A stretch of 64,000 bases of DNA from Lactarius indigo. Lineage: Eukaryota > Basidiomycota > Agaricomycetes > Russulales > Russulaceae. Location of the stretch: assembly GCA_025766275.1 (NCBI GenBank), contig JAFKAC010000001.1, positions 3,038,001 to 3,102,000 on the forward strand, in the 5' to 3' direction. The position numbers and the translations under genes are program-made. Each line of letters starts with the position of its first letter. The stretch's first letter is position 1. Under the pieces are notes generated by a model that saw only the letters and a list, made by a program, of their open reading frames with translations, was not told where the DNA came from and ran no database searches. Below, piece after piece: positions 22,073-33,949 of this stretch.

Positions 22073-23386
22073 ATGGCTATGATGAACGACGAGTACAAGA
22101 TGAACATACTCAAGTTAGCGGCCGACGGGTCAAATTGGGTGACGTACCGAGACCGCATGAAATATGCGCTCGATACGTGCGGGTGGTCCGACCATTTGAC
22201 GGACACCACCGTGACCAAAGCATATAAAGATGCCGGCGACGTAGGAGGCTTGAAACCCGAAGCGCGCTGGAAGGTCGATGAAGCTGCGGTCAGGCAGCTC
22301 ATCGTCGCATCTGTACCCGACAGTGTCTTCAACCGCATCAAAGGCGGTGCCGATGCGAAGTCCGTATGGGACGAGTTGAAGAAGATCTTCGAGGGGCGGA
22401 CGAGGAATTTGCTGATCGATCTAGGGAGGAAGCTTCAAAATACAAAATGTGGAGATGACGACGATGTACGCGCTCATTTTGAATCACTCGCTAATTTCCG
22501 CGAGCAGTTGGCGGCTATGGGACAAACCATCAGCGATGAGCAATACACAAATACGCTGTTGGGATCCTTACCTTCCTCATACGACGCCAACATCAGTATC
22601 ATCACCACAAATGCCGACATGAGCGCGACTATCATTACCCCCGCGACCGTCATCCGCATCATCACGGATGAGTACGACAAGCGCGTCCTCCGTAAAGCCA
22701 AGCCCAAGTCTTCCCAAGTCGAAGCCTTCACCGCAGAAGCCCAGAAGCCGAAGAAAAAGAAGCACGATATGGAGTGCTTCAATTGCCACAAAAAAGGTCA
22801 CATCAAGACCGAATGCTGGGCGAAAGGCGGTGGAAAGGAAGGCCAAGGGCCGAAGAACAGAATCGGCGCGAAGAATGGCGCCGCAGTTGCCGCCGAGCAA
22901 GACAAAGACATTGAAGCTTGGGCCGTTGTCGAAGCTGTTGACAAAGAAAACACCAACGAGGTGCCGCAAAGCCCGCTAAAGGAAGCCGAAGAAAAATCTG
23001 AAGTCAAAGCGATGGAAGCTGAGCTCTATGACTCGGGAGCCTCCCAACATATGTCACCTTTCCGAAGCAAATTCACGACGTACCAGCCAATTTCCCCACG
23101 CCCCATTGCTGCTGCCGACAAACGTATCTTCTATGCTGAAGGAATCGGCGACTTGAAGATCGAAGTGCCGAACGGGGATGTCTTGACCCCGGTCCTGTTA
23201 AAGGACGCCCTGTATACGCCTCAAATTGGACTTACTGTGGTGTCTATCGGGTGTATTGCTAAGGCCGGCTACTCAGTATCTTTTGAAGACGATCATTGCA
23301 AAATAGGAAAGGAAGATCGGATTGTCGGCAAAATTCCTTCCACGGGAAACGGCTTGTACAAGGTCGAACACAGCGTTATCGGCTAG
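22073..23386 (+). CDS. Copia Gag and protease region (first open frame of gag-pol)
   Basis: This 437-aa frame starts at the first ATG after the primer-binding site. It has the copia Gag domain (ILKLAADGSNWVTYRDRMKY, then LIDLGRKLQNTKCGD). A CCHC zinc knuckle reads CFNCHKKGHIKTEC. An aspartic protease site reads LYDSGASQHM. The frame stops at 23386 just before the integrase, which continues in the +1 frame. Confidence 0.9.
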   Translation: MAMMNDEYKMNILKLAADGSNWVTYRDRMKYALDTCGWSDHLTDTTVTKAYKDAGDVGGLKPEARWKVDEAAVRQLIVASVPDSVFNRIKGGADAKSVWDELKKIFEGRTRNLLIDLGRKLQNTKCGDDDDVRAHFESLANFREQLAAMGQTISDEQYTNTLLGSLPSSYDANISIITTNADMSATIITPATVIRIITDEYDKRVLRKAKPKSSQVEAFTAEAQKPKKKKHDMECFNCHKKGHIKTECWAKGGGKEGQGPKNRIGAKNGAAVAAEQDKDIEAWAVVEAVDKENTNEVPQSPLKEAEEKSEVKAMEAELYDSGASQHMSPFRSKFTTYQPISPRPIAAADKRIFYAEGIGDLKIEVPNGDVLTPVLLKDALYTPQIGLTVVSIGCIAKAGYSVSFEDDHCKIGKEDRIVGKIPSTGNGLYKVEHSVIG

Positions 23387-25652
23387 TGTGGCTCTCGAGC
23401 AAGTCAATATTCTCACGCTCCATCGGAGGCTTGGGCACGTGTCACTTGACACAATCCGAAGCCTCATTCGTGCCAACGCGGTCACTGGGCTGCAGATAAT
23501 AGACGACGGTTCTCCTTTCTTTTGCGACTCCTGCGAATATGCTAAGACGACACGCAAGACAATTCGCAAGGAGCGATCTGCACCTCTGGCTAGCGCTTTC
23601 GGCGACAAAATCCATTCAGATCTATGGGGGCCTTCTCCTCTCTTGAGCATTGGAAACTGCAAGTATTATGTTACCTTCACCGACGATCACACCCGCTACA
23701 CAAGACTTGCGCTCTTACGCTCTAAGGACGAGACTTTGGAGGCCTACAAAACCTTTGCGGCTTGGGCTCAGACGCAGCACGGCGCACGCATCAAACAATT
23801 TCGGTCTGACCGCGGTGGAGAGTATACCGGCGGCGACTTCACAAAATTCTTGCAAGAGCAAGGTACTGAACGCCGTCTTACCACTCATGACACACCGCAG
23901 CATAATGGCGTTGCGGAATCACTTAACCGACGCCTACTCGAACGCGTGCGGGCCATGCTGCATGGAGCCGACCTGCCGAAGAACTTATGGGGTGAGGCGA
24001 TTAACTTCGCTGTTTGGCTGAAGAATCGCACGTCAACCAGAGTACTTGGTAATGTTACTCCGTTTGAACGTCTTTATGGAGAGAAACCTAACCTAGGGGG
24101 AGTGCCCGAGTGGGGGCAGCGCGTCTGGGTCCACGACGATACGGGCTCCAAGTTAGACGCGCGGGCTAGCGAAGCCCGTTGGGTCGGTTACGACAGTGAC
24201 AGTCTGCACGCTCATCGCGTGTATTGGCCCGGCAAGAACTCTATTTCCGTCGAGAGGAATATAAAGTTCGTGCCCATTACTGTCACTGTCTTCACCCCTC
24301 CTCCTGGTTATGCAACTACTACGGCACCCGCAACTTCGACTATATTTACGGCGCCACCTATACAGGCAGCCCCTTATATTCCCACAGTCCCCCAGTCAGT
24401 TGCTATCACACCTCGGCCGACGTTTACGCGACCTGCGGGCCTTCCATTCACTCCACAGCGATCAACTTCTTCCTTCCCACCGACTGTTCCACCCCAGCAA
24501 GTCTCTGGACCCGGCAGCCAAGAAGAAGAAGAAGAGGAGGAGGAAGCAGACGATGAAAAAGATGAAGAAGAAACCACCGGTCCCAGGCGAACGCCGCACG
24601 CACCAAAGAAGAAGAGATGTGTCGAAGCGACACAACCAACACGCAAGTCTGAGCGTCTGCCGAAACTATCAGATCACGCCAAATGCCTCGCTGCTGGAGA
24701 GGGCGTCACAGGTGAAGAATTTGAGGAGGTTGACTACATTTATTCCGCAGACCATGACGCACTCATTACCGCAGCCATACAAGAGGCGGGCGGCGACCCG
24801 AAGACGCTCAGCGAAGCGCAAGCGCGGCCGGACTGGCCCCGGTGGAAGGAGGCCATGGATCGCGAGCTTGCCACTCTCGAGCAAGCTGGAACTTGGGAAA
24901 CAGTTCCGCGTCCATCTAACACAAACATTGTAGGATCGAAGTGGGTCTTCCGGATCAAACGCAAGGCAGACGGCAGTATCGAGAAGTACAAGGCGCGACT
25001 AGTAGCTCGCAGATTCACTCAAGTCTACGGTGTAGACTACCTCGACACCTTCTCGCCCGTCGCAAAACTTGCAAGCTTTCGCACAATACTGGCACTCGCT
25101 GCGCGCAACAATTGGGAGATCGATTCATTCGATTTCAATGGCGCGTACTTAAACGGCCAACTCGGCGAAGACGAACAAATATACATGCAGCCCCCGCCGG
25201 GATACGACTCACAGCAGGAGAATTCGGTTAAGAGGCTTCGGAAGTCTCTCTATGGGCTCAAACAGGCAGGGAGACGATGGTACGACACCCTTGCTCGCGC
25301 ACTCGCTGACCTAGGTTTCCGCACTTCGCAGGCGGATCCAGGTATATTCTTCAGCCGCGTCAAGGGCCATCGCCTCATCCTTGCCATCCACGTCGACAAT
25401 TGCATCATTACCGGAGACTCAGCAGAGTTAATTGCTGAGTACAAAACCAAATTGAACGATTACTACGCGCTCACTGATCTAGGACCAGTTCACTGGTTGC
25501 TAGGAATTAAAATCACGCGGGATCGTTCAACGCAAACTATTTCCCTTTCCCAGAAGTCTTATATCGACTCTATTCTTGCCCGGTTTGCCCTCGTCGACGC
25601 AAAATCTTACGCCACGCCCATGGTACCTGGGAGTAATGTATTCCCGAAATGA
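23387..25652 (+). pseudogene. Copia integrase and reverse transcriptase, +1 frame relative to Gag
   Basis: Integrase features are the zinc-binding HRRLGHVSLDTIRSL then CDSCEYAK, and the catalytic series DLWGP, FRSDRGGEYTG and ESLNRR. Reverse transcriptase follows with KWVFRIKRKADGSIEKYKAR, DFNGAYLNGQL and SLYGLKQAGRRWY. The active-site motif, normally (Y/H)VDD, reads HVDN at about 25391-25402 (Asp to Asn). The frame ends at a TGA (25650-25652); the homologous sequence continues in the next frame. A polyacidic linker (EEEEEEEEADDEKDEEE) joins integrase to RT. Confidence 0.9.
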
Positions 25653-26356
25653 CTCCCCTACAAGCCCTGCCGAAACAGCGTTGATGAAAAAGACGCCGTA
25701 CAGAGAGGCCATAGGAAGCCTAATGTATGCCTCAGTGGCGACCCGTCCCGACATCAGCTTCGCCGTCTCAACTCTCTCTCGATTTCTCGATAATCCGGGC
25801 GTCGCTCACTGGGAAGCAGTGAAGCGCATTTTCCGGTATTTGACAGGAACTCGCGATCTTGAGCTGACATACGGCGGCGAACGCCATGACTTGTTAGGAT
25901 ATACGGACGCCGACGGTGCTACTCAGGAGCATCGGCATGCAATCTCTGGCTACAGTCTTCCAATTAAATGGCGGCGCTGTCTCCTGGAGTTCGCGAAAGC
26001 AGGAGCTGATCACTCTTTCAACAGCCGAGGCCGAGTACGTTGCCGCAACGCACGCAGCAAAAGAAGCCATCTGGCTTCAGAAGCTTATATTCGAGCTCTT
26101 CCCCGAGCTTGAAACACCCACAATACTTTATTGCGACAATCAAGCTGCTCTTCGACTTGCCATGGACGATAACTATCACGCCCGTACCAAGCACATTGAT
26201 ATCCGTTTCCACTTCATCCGACACGTCGTAGCGAACGGCGCGCTGCGACTCGTGTACTGTCCGACGGAAGATATGACCGCGGACGTTTTGACGAAAGCCC
26301 TTCCCAAGTGGAAGGCAAATTTTCATATTATCTCCCTCGGGCTACGTCGCGCTTGA
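25653..26356 (+). pseudogene. Copia end of RT and RNase H, split over two frames
   Basis: The thumb/connection part (TPYREAIGSLMYASVATRPD, LTGTRDLELTYGG) is in one frame up to about 25960. RNase H (SWSSRKQELITLSTAEAEYV, then YCDNQAALRLA and PTEDMTADVLTKAL) continues in the next frame to the TGA at 26354. Each junction needs one fewer base, the same direction as the gag-pol frame change. Confidence 0.88.
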
Positions 26357-26363
26357 GGGGGAG
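26355..26363 (+). promoter_or_regulatory. Polypurine tract
   Basis: GAGGGGGAG directly precedes the 3' LTR, the expected position of the plus-strand primer. Confidence 0.85.
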
Positions 26364-26985
26364 TGGCGGATTCGTTCCGCCGGAGGTCCGAGCAGGCGGT
26401 AGCGTTCGCGCGTATCACGCTCGGCCTCGGGCACTTTCCGTTCAACCATGCCCGAATTTTTGGACCCGCCCCACTAGGGGCTTGTACGTTTCCAGGTCTC
26501 CGCATATTCTCGTGTGTTCTATGAGCTTCACTACGATACAATTTGCAGATTCGGAAAGCTGCTTCAAGCAGCTATGATGTGTATGTATTTTATTATGACT
26601 TCATATTCTCGAAGGCTCCCGCGCGTTCTCCCCTCCCGTCTGAAGGACGGTTTGCAGCCTCGAATGGGAAGCAAGCGCGACTTAACTTGTGATTCGGTAT
26701 CGTGCCCGATGGCCCGTGCGTCTGCCTGAACTACTATACGACTCCCCGAGTGTTCTTACTCATATTCTGACTTGTTTTTGAAAAAGCGTTTGAAATTATT
26801 GTACTTGTACTTATAAAAACGGCTCAAAAAGAGCCCAACAATGTAACGCAGCCTCGTCTTGACTCGCATACTCCCCGTCTGCCTCCAACGCGAATACTCG
26901 CGCTCGTATTTTTCTTGACTCACTACTCTCGCGGTCACTCGCACGTGACCGCCCCCTTACTCCGGCGTCGTCCTTAACCTTACCA
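26364..26985 (+). repeat. 3' LTR of the copia element
   Basis: 622 bp. It has three extra single bases compared with the 5' LTR (in the GCAGGCGG, CCCACTAGGGG and TTTCCAGG stretches). Confidence 0.92.
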
Positions 26986-27740
26986 CAGCTACGTGAAATA
27001 ACGAAGGGAACAAAAAAGAGTCGATATCCCCTGGCTTGTTCGGACCGGGGATGATGGCACCAGGGATTACAAAGCGTTTCTTGTAGCGGAGCTCTGGTGG
27101 AAGGTTGTGCACCACCCATATAAAGACCCAGGCCTCGGAGGGTTGGTCAGGACGGAGTTGAGCGCCATCGATCGATATCTGCAAGGCTATATCGTCCTTC
27201 CGAAACGTCCCAGCGTACCATGCATCAAGTAACTCCTTCCCGCAGGAAGTATCGTCGTATTTGTCGAGATGGCCACCATTGCGCCGTACATCTTCTGTAT
27301 TTGTAGCAAGCCTCTTCTCCAGGTAGTGCATATGCTCAGCTGTGTCGCGAGATCCGTAGAAGGCCTGAACGATAGGCCCAATTGGTATTGTTGTGAATTG
27401 CTTGCGAGGACTAGTAGTACCAGGGAAATATCGAGACACAGAGCAGCGCGGACAGACATCAAGCTCGTTGTACGGTCCCGTGTACGCCTGACAGGAATTG
27501 ATGCACATGTCATGTTCCACAGGCACGACCCCCGAGAGCCAGCGAAGGCGACGTTTAGCCTGGTCATATGACAGAAATGCGTCGGTTGGGTTGTTGAGTA
27601 GCTCTATCTCACGTGTAGCATCGTAATGGGCCCGAGATGCGCTCGCATTGTTGATAAAATGCCTTAGAGATCTAAGCAGAGGCGACGGATCTTCTATATC
27701 CAAAAGAGGGCTCGGGTCCCGCAGGTTGTCAATATCTTCG

Positions 27741-27962
27741 TAGTGGTGTCAAAGTTCGGTTCAGTCCGGTTCTTTGCCCCTTGTGGCTAAACTCTGGACC
27801 GGACCGAGGGTCCGGTTTAGGATTTGGCCGAACCCCGAACCGGACCCCGGTCCAGGGTTCACAATGGTCCAGTGCCGGTTCGGGGAGGCTGTGAACCCCG
27901 AACCGGACCTGAAGGGGAATTTTCGGTCCGGTTCTGGTTCAGGAGGCCGAACCAAACGCTAA
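27741..27962. repeat. hAT left TIR and GAACCGG-rich subterminal region
   Basis: After the 22-bp TIR, the segment holds many copies of CGGTTC/GAACC and CCGGTTTAGG-like words in both orientations. The opposite end (36680-36823) has the same words. Subterminal repeat clusters bind transposase in known hAT elements; here this is inference. Confidence 0.7.
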
Positions 27963-28145
27963 ATCGAGGTGTATAAATCATAGAAACAGTTATCGTGTAT
28001 TCTACTACAGCACATGGTAAAGTCACTCAAAGCTGAAGCTCGAAGCCTCGAAATCCCATTCGTTGCATGCTCATACACGCGTGCCAACTCTTCTTGTACT
28101 CCAGTAGACCCCACTGGCCCTTGGCAACATGTGTTCGCACCTGAG

Positions 28146-28410
28146 CTAGGATATAAGCATAAAGTTGAGCGCCAATGAAGGGGTCGGAAAGGGGGGATCG
28201 ATGTGATGGGGAGGTGGAAGAAGACGGCGGGGACAGGGCAGTGGGCGGTGAGGAAAGGAAGTAGAGAGGTGTTGGAGGTAGAGAAAAGTCACTGGAATGC
28301 CTGTGTGATACGCATTAGAAGGAAATCGCGAAAGATACGAGACATACCTTATTGCGGTCGGAAAGTGTGAGGGTGAGCGCCGATTAACAAGCAGGTGTGG
28401 AGTCACTGGA
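28146..28410. repeat. Internal direct repeat of the hAT element, copy 1 (copy 2 at about 36280-36545)
   Basis: Both copies share CATACCTT...TGCGGTCGGAAAGTGTGAG followed by a GAGCG, TAGCAGG/CAAGCAGG and GTGGA series, in the same orientation. They lie near the two ends of the element. Frames across them have no recognisable product. Confidence 0.55.
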
Positions 28411-28589
28411 ATGCCACAAGTTCATATCGTGAACAAGGCCCTCAAGTTTCAGCGACGAGGCTGCAAGCGTGCTGAATTAAGCACGTACCTGGAACCCCTG
28501 GGGGCTGCGCCAGCGGGGTGAGCGGGGATGAGGAAGGAGGGGAGATATATATCCCAAGAAAGCCAGAGAGCGCTAGCAAGTAGATACCA

Positions 28590-28830
28590 TAACGAGCAGG
28601 GTCGGTGACGAGTTGTTGGCATTGACGTAGCACGCTGGTTGAAGCCGGAGTAAGACAGGGAGAGAGAAACTGAGAAGAACGCGGCGCACCTTCTGACAAG
28701 CAGGCCGGTCATCAGCCGCCGAAGGTACATGCAATGACCAGGCCCCGCAGCACGGAGAATGGAGAGGAGTGTTCTGAGGCAGGACCCTTGACGACGGCCG
28801 AATGAGAGTGAGCGAGACGAGAAAAAAAGG
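28590..28830. repeat. Internal inverted repeat of the hAT element, copy 1 (copy 2 at about 32960-33150)
   Basis: The reverse complement of this stretch matches 32960-33150, for example GGCCGTCGTCAAGGGTCCTG and GTGCGCC...TTCTCTCTC. The pair brackets the transposase gene. Confidence 0.6.
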
Positions 28831-29035
28831 GAGACGAGAAAAAAGGATGACAAGAGATGACGGCTAGTTGCGGGGCTTCAATCGGGCCGAAAAGAGAAAT
28901 GAGACAAGTTGGCGACTCGGCGCTGATATCATGATATTTTCAGAGAAAACGAGCGGTGGAACATGAAACGGACCGTATGGACGAGTATGCTACGGACTAA
29001 ATATCATATTTATTCTATAGCTTTATTTTCTAATC

Positions 29036-32000
29036 TCACTGTAATGACTCCAAGATCGAGTCAACGTCAATTGGGTCGATCTCCGTGTCCCCAGCATAGT
29101 CAACGTCCAATGATTGTACAAGGGCGTCGAAGTGTTCTGCTGCCTGTGTGACGGCAGAGATATGCCCGTTCCTGTAAGCGCTCTTGAGTATTTGAAGCCC
29201 CTCAAATATTTCCGGGGTCAGCGAGTTTCTTCGTGAGCAGCCGGTTATCCCCCCACTGCTAAATGCGCGTTCCGATGGTGTGGCGGATCCCTGGATTGGG
29301 AGGTAATCCCGGGCGATCCTCTTCAGTGTGGGGTATTTTACATCGCTCTGGGTCTTTGTTTATATCCATTCGTTAAAAGTACGCCGGACAGAAATAAAAG
29401 AACTCACCCCCCACCATGAAACGATGTCGTCCACACTCTCAACCCCAGATTGTAGGTATTGCTTGAGTTCGTCTCGAGGATTGCCATCCGCCTTCTCTTT
29501 TTGTTGGAACAACTTGACGGCCTCCAGAAGGTATGAACCGCCGTAATGGGCCGATGGCTTAGGCGTGGGTGGCACGATGGTGTCTTCAGCACGCGTTGTA
29601 GTTTCCGAAGTAATATGATATTTGTCGAACTAACAAGGTAATATCGGTAAAAACAATTGGGTGTTAAAAAAAATCACGTACCACTTCCTCAAGCTCCTTC
29701 ATAGCGGCGGCATGTTGTTCGTGATCCCATCGGACTCGGAAATATAGATCCTTGAGATTCGGATCGAGAACTGGCGTAGTCAGCTCAAAATCAAGAAAGA
29801 GCACAAACGCGAGAACTCACTGACACATATGAAATAAGTGACACGTGACCCTTCGACACGAGCATACCATTTGCGAAGATTTTTGAGTCCTTCGTTCAGC
29901 GCGTCCTTCAGCTCGCGGTATTGAATGTGATCGGCCATGGTTTCCCAATTTTTGATGAGAAACTCGAAAGTTGAGAGGACACGCCAAACGGTCGGGGTGT
30001 GCTCTTTCGAGAACGTCTGCTGAGCGTCGGACAGCTCCTGGTGGAGCGTGAATAATAACAAGAAGGCAACAATTGGAAGAAAAAAACACACACTCTTATT
30101 GAATATTTGATTTTGGCGAGCCGTTCCCAGTCTTTCTGGGTCAACTGAAAGTCGGCGTAGCTCCGCTGCCCAGTCAAGCTTGGGACTTGGTCGTTCGCAT
30201 CTGCGAGCAGAATGAATTGATCGATTCCCTGTAGGAAATAGGTGTCAGTGATTGAGATGATGAAAACATGACACGTACCAATCGTAGCTTGAGAAACCGG
30301 TCGAGGAAGCTGTAGAGGGATCCCCAGCGAGTTCGGATCCACATGATAAGTTCCAAGGGCACAGTCCCAACTTGAATGCAGGTCTCTCTGAAGTAGGCTC
30401 TGGCCTGCGGCGATTTACGAATCTGCAGTGTAACGCACACACATTAGCGCAAACGCAAGTCCGATGTGGAAGGAACTTGCCTGTTTGACCAAGGCGACTG
30501 CTTTTCCCAGTGAATTACCTGAGTCGAAGACTTCCTCGTCCTCGTCCTCGTCCTCATTGTCATTAGGATCCTCCGGGTCTGGCCCGGTGAAAGTGTTCCT
30601 ATAAATGGTGTCAGAGCCCAGACCTGGCGCAACCTTCTGTATGAAGTGCTTCGCTGCGAGGTGGAGCGAGTGCTCCATGCACCTGAGAGTTCAATTAGAA
30701 AGCGTTCGGGAATACCTGGATGTACCAGGACTTACAACATATCATGTTCCGCGGCGCTCCATCCGTCTTCTGTAGCAGCAAGCTTGTTCTGGAGCACGCG
30801 AATGGTTGTCCGATTAACGGCTGCCCCATCACTGGTAAACCAGCCGATCTATGCGGGTTCTGAGTGAGTTACAAGACGAGAGAGACAACGAAAGCGTCAC
30901 CTTGCCATGAAGCCCGTAGCTGTCTAGCGTACGAGCCAGGATGTCGGCCATATTCTTACCCGTGTGCCTACCCTTGATTTCCTCGAATATGAGTTGTTCA
31001 CGCCCGAGGCGCCACATGTGCGGTTGATCTGCTGGTGTGTCTATATAATGGGCTGTGACGGATAAATAAGGGTCGCCAGGTTCCGAGGTCCACGCGTCAA
31101 AAGTGAACGATATCTTGCCGGGGGCTCTCTTCATGTTCTCGCGCATTCTTCCCTGTGCGATGTGAACGCGTCTAAGTACCTCAGTGCGAATTGTGTTGCG
31201 GGAGGGTATGTCCTTCTCCAAAAGAGAAGGCCGACAGAACTTGAGGAGGCGGCGAAAAGCGCCGCGCTCGACCAACAAGAATGCCTGAAGGCAAAAGGAG
31301 ATCAGATTATATGGCATCATAATGTCCATAATCACTCACCTCGTCTTCGCAGACAATAAGTTCGATGATGTGGTCGAGTAAACCTGCGGTCGTAAATGGA
31401 GGGACCTTTGGTTCGCGAGTGACCACACCATCTAAACTTGTCTGGGTGAGGCTACACGAAATGTGAACCGATCGTGTAGTGAATATAAGATAGCAGCGAC
31501 GTACCTGCTGCTGCGTGATATGAACTGATCGTCAAGTGAATATAGGATAGCAGCGACGTACCTGCTGCTGCGTGAACTAGCAGGAAGGCGAGAGAGGGCG
31601 CGGGGATGTGGCTGGATGCCAAGCACTTTGCAGCGTTTGCGATACAGGTCCACATGATGCCTAAAAGGATCAGAAGATTGCGTGAATAGAGAGTAGTAAT
31701 TTACCTTGCAATATGCATCCGCAAAGAGCTCGTGCTTCCTGTCAATATGCACGAGTTCCGGTTGATCGAGAGATCCTTCCTTCAAATAACTTCAGCGAAG
31801 GAAAACAGGAAAACGAAATAAAAATACTCACTCACAGATCGTGCACAAGTGTGCATCGGAGATCTTGCCTGTGACCGGGTGCTTATACTCCTTTTTTCGA
31901 TTAAAGATAAGGCGGATGTCTGCCGTAGGGTTTTGTTTCGGTTTGAAGTTCAGGGCCTAACCGATCGATGAGAATATGTACAGAGATGTGAGTAGGGGAC

Positions 32001-32511
32001 ATACCTCATGGTCTGCATCTGCCATCGCCCTGATAGACTCGTAGTCACCGGTGGACGCAAGGTTGCCCACATCTTGTGGCTCCATGGAAGCATCACTGTC
32101 AGGCACATTGGACAGATCATTCACGTCGTGTGTTGGCACCACGGAACTGTCGTCGTCGTCGTCGCCGTCGTCGCCGTCGTATGATGAGGCATCGTCCATA
32201 TCGACACTGATCTTGCGTGCGATGCGCCGATCTTCAGTAGACACACTCGGGGCCTTGCGTTTAGAACCTGGCTTGACACCTCTCGCCACTGCAGAACCCA
32301 AAGATGCCTCGGCCTCGGCTGCCTCAAGAGCTCGCCGAGATGGGCAATGAGCACGTCCTGATCGCCTAGCGCTGACAGCAGAACCACCCAAGCTCTGAGA
32401 AGGAAATGGGATCGACTCATCTGTGTCAAATGTCCAAGTCATCTCCGAGGCATCTTTCAAGGATCCATCGGGTCGGACGGCATGACCCAGATCTTCCGTG
32501 TTCGAGGACAT
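29036..32511 (-). CDS. hAT-family transposase
   Basis: Cut-and-paste transposase with an RNase H-like catalytic fold. The start is at 32511; about a dozen short introns interrupt the gene, which ends at a TGA at 29036. The N-terminal half has acidic linkers and a basic segment (GSKRKAPS). A BED-like zinc region is suggested by ADIRLIFNRKKEYKHPVTGK with HLCTICE. The catalytic core shows KISFTFDAWTSEPGDPYLSV, then FTSDGAAVNRT and HDMLCMEHSLHLAAKHF. The C-terminal hAT dimerisation region reads DIVSWWGDVKYPTLKRIARD, then PIQGSATPSERAFSSGG. No internal stop was needed to follow it, so the gene may be functional. Junctions were traced by reading frames; some could shift by a few bases. Confidence 0.85.
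31464..31577. repeat. 57-bp tandem duplication in the hAT transposase gene
   Basis: Two 57-bp units (31464-31520 and 31521-31577) differ at a few bases. On the coding (minus) strand each carries the donor-like CAGCAGCAG|GTACGTCGC. The period equals 19 codons, so using either donor keeps the reading frame. Confidence 0.8.
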
Positions 32512-33264
32512 GGTCTGAAAGGTGAGTTGGTCGTCGTAGGGACATACCTGGTTTTTATCCTTTTTGCCCCCTCATATCTGTACGTTAATGTCGCAGAGGT
32601 GAAGACGTGAAGAGCCCTAGTGGTGAGGTGGTGAGAGGACAGCGCGTAATGGATCCAAAAAAAAGACAGAGGACAACCCGTCGGCCTGACACGTGACTGG
32701 GCTTCCCAGATCTGCATTGAGTCATGTTTCGTCTATTTTTCCCATCACTCGCTTCGATTTTCAACAAGCTTTCTTTCCTTCCCCCACCATTGTCTCGCCT
32801 CTGGTTGCTCCTTCTCTCCTCGTCAGATGCCCAACCGCTCCGACGTTATCGGCTGTTCTCGACCACCTACACCATAGCCGACAATACCTCGGTCGAAACA
32901 TCGTCAAGGGTCCCGCATCAAAACATTCCCCTCCATTCTGTCTTGCGGGCTGTCGTCAAGGGTCTCGCCTTCGGGCCGTCGTCAAGGGTCCTGCCTCAGA
33001 ACATTCTCCTCCATCCCCTGTCCTGCAGGCCTTGTTATTGCATACACCTTTGTCGGCCGATGACCGCCTGTTTGTCTGGAAAAAGGTGCGCCACGATCTT
33101 CTCATTTTCTCTCTTCCTCTCTCACTCCGACTTCAACTAGTGTCATGTCAACACTGTTTCATGGAACACACTGTAGTCGGCAAAAGGTTTGAATTCGCCT
33201 GTCATACTATCTATGCACAGGGTTGGCCATTACTCTCTCCAGCCGCTCCTGTCGTTCTGTTCCT

Positions 33265-33937
33265 TTATGTGCGTGAGCGCTTCCAGTCCCCCTCCGGCAG
33301 CGGGGCGTTACTCATCATGGTGGCGACCCTCTTTCTAGGTTTGGTATGTTTTTGGGCTTCGTCGCTGTCAGGCTCGTCTTTATGGACGTCCCCTAAGACA
33401 AAACCGGTGTTGGTGCTGTCACCAGTGTTAGCCTGGCCTGAAGCCTGTATATCCGCTCTCCAGTTGGCCCGGGCGTTGGGCCCCTCCGGTACTAGTAGGG
33501 TGGTATTGCACCGCTTGAGGCCTTTAGTGCTGGATACGGCAGCAAGGGTGAAGTCCGAGTATTCGGTCTCATCGTCCGAGCATTCAGTCTCGTCGTCCAA
33601 GTCTTCGGCCTCATCGTCACCGCTCTGAGACTCGCCTGGACAGCTCGTGACACTGCCGTCCCCGAGGTCGCCCATCATGCCCGTGGTAGGTCTAGCTTCA
33701 TAAGTCATTTTACGCTAGTAGGCCGATTACTCGCACTTACTCTGTGTCAGGTTCGGTTTCGCCAGTATCCAAGACCCTGAAAGATTTCATGTACATTGAA
33801 ACGCTGCTCAGGCTGGGAAGTTGAATCCCCGCCGCTGATCTTGTTGCTGACTTAGGACCTCCCTCAGTTGTTGCAATCTGCGCAATGGCCACCTGACGCT
33901 TGGCGTCGGCATCTGATAGATGTTTCCCAACAGGCAT
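33265..33937 (-). CDS. Small hypothetical acidic protein encoded inside the hAT element
   Basis: I do not recognise this protein. Two exons (33937-33741 and 33691-33265) joined by a 49-nt GT...AG intron give 207 aa with no stop. The N-terminus has a charged/Ala-rich segment (SDADAKRQVAIAQIATTEGG). The centre is very acidic (GDDEAEDLDDETECSDDETE) and the C-terminus basic (KHTKPRKRVATMM). It lies upstream of the transposase on the same strand. It may be an accessory gene of the element or a captured host gene. Confidence 0.5.
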
Positions 33938-33949
33938 GCCGGAGGAGAC

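Larger units (their letters stand above)
21370..26985 (+). mobile_element. Ty1/copia LTR retrotransposon, inserted in tnp2
   Basis: A complete element of 5.6 kb has two LTRs, a primer-binding site, gag-pol and a polypurine tract. It is flanked by a 5-bp target duplication CAGCT (21365-21369 and 26986-26990). LTRs start TGG and end CCA. The domain order protease, integrase, reverse transcriptase, RNase H is the copia order. The element lies on the plus strand, opposite to the tnp2 gene it interrupts. Its coding region has three +1 frame changes and a changed RT active site, although its LTRs are nearly identical. Confidence 0.95.

Noticed and set aside
23322..23390. Programmed +1 frameshift between the two copia frames
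   Set aside because: It falls between protease and integrase instead of at the gag-pol border, shows no known slippery heptamer that I recognise, and two further +1 changes occur downstream, so decay or indel error is more likely.
31440..31580. CRISPR-like or satellite repeat
   Set aside because: Only two adjacent units without spacers; it is a simple 57-bp coding duplication in a eukaryotic gene.
32693..33628. 311-aa plus-strand frame in the hAT element
   Set aside because: Low-complexity content, no domain, and it covers an inverted repeat segment and the shadow of the minus-strand gene at 33265-33937.
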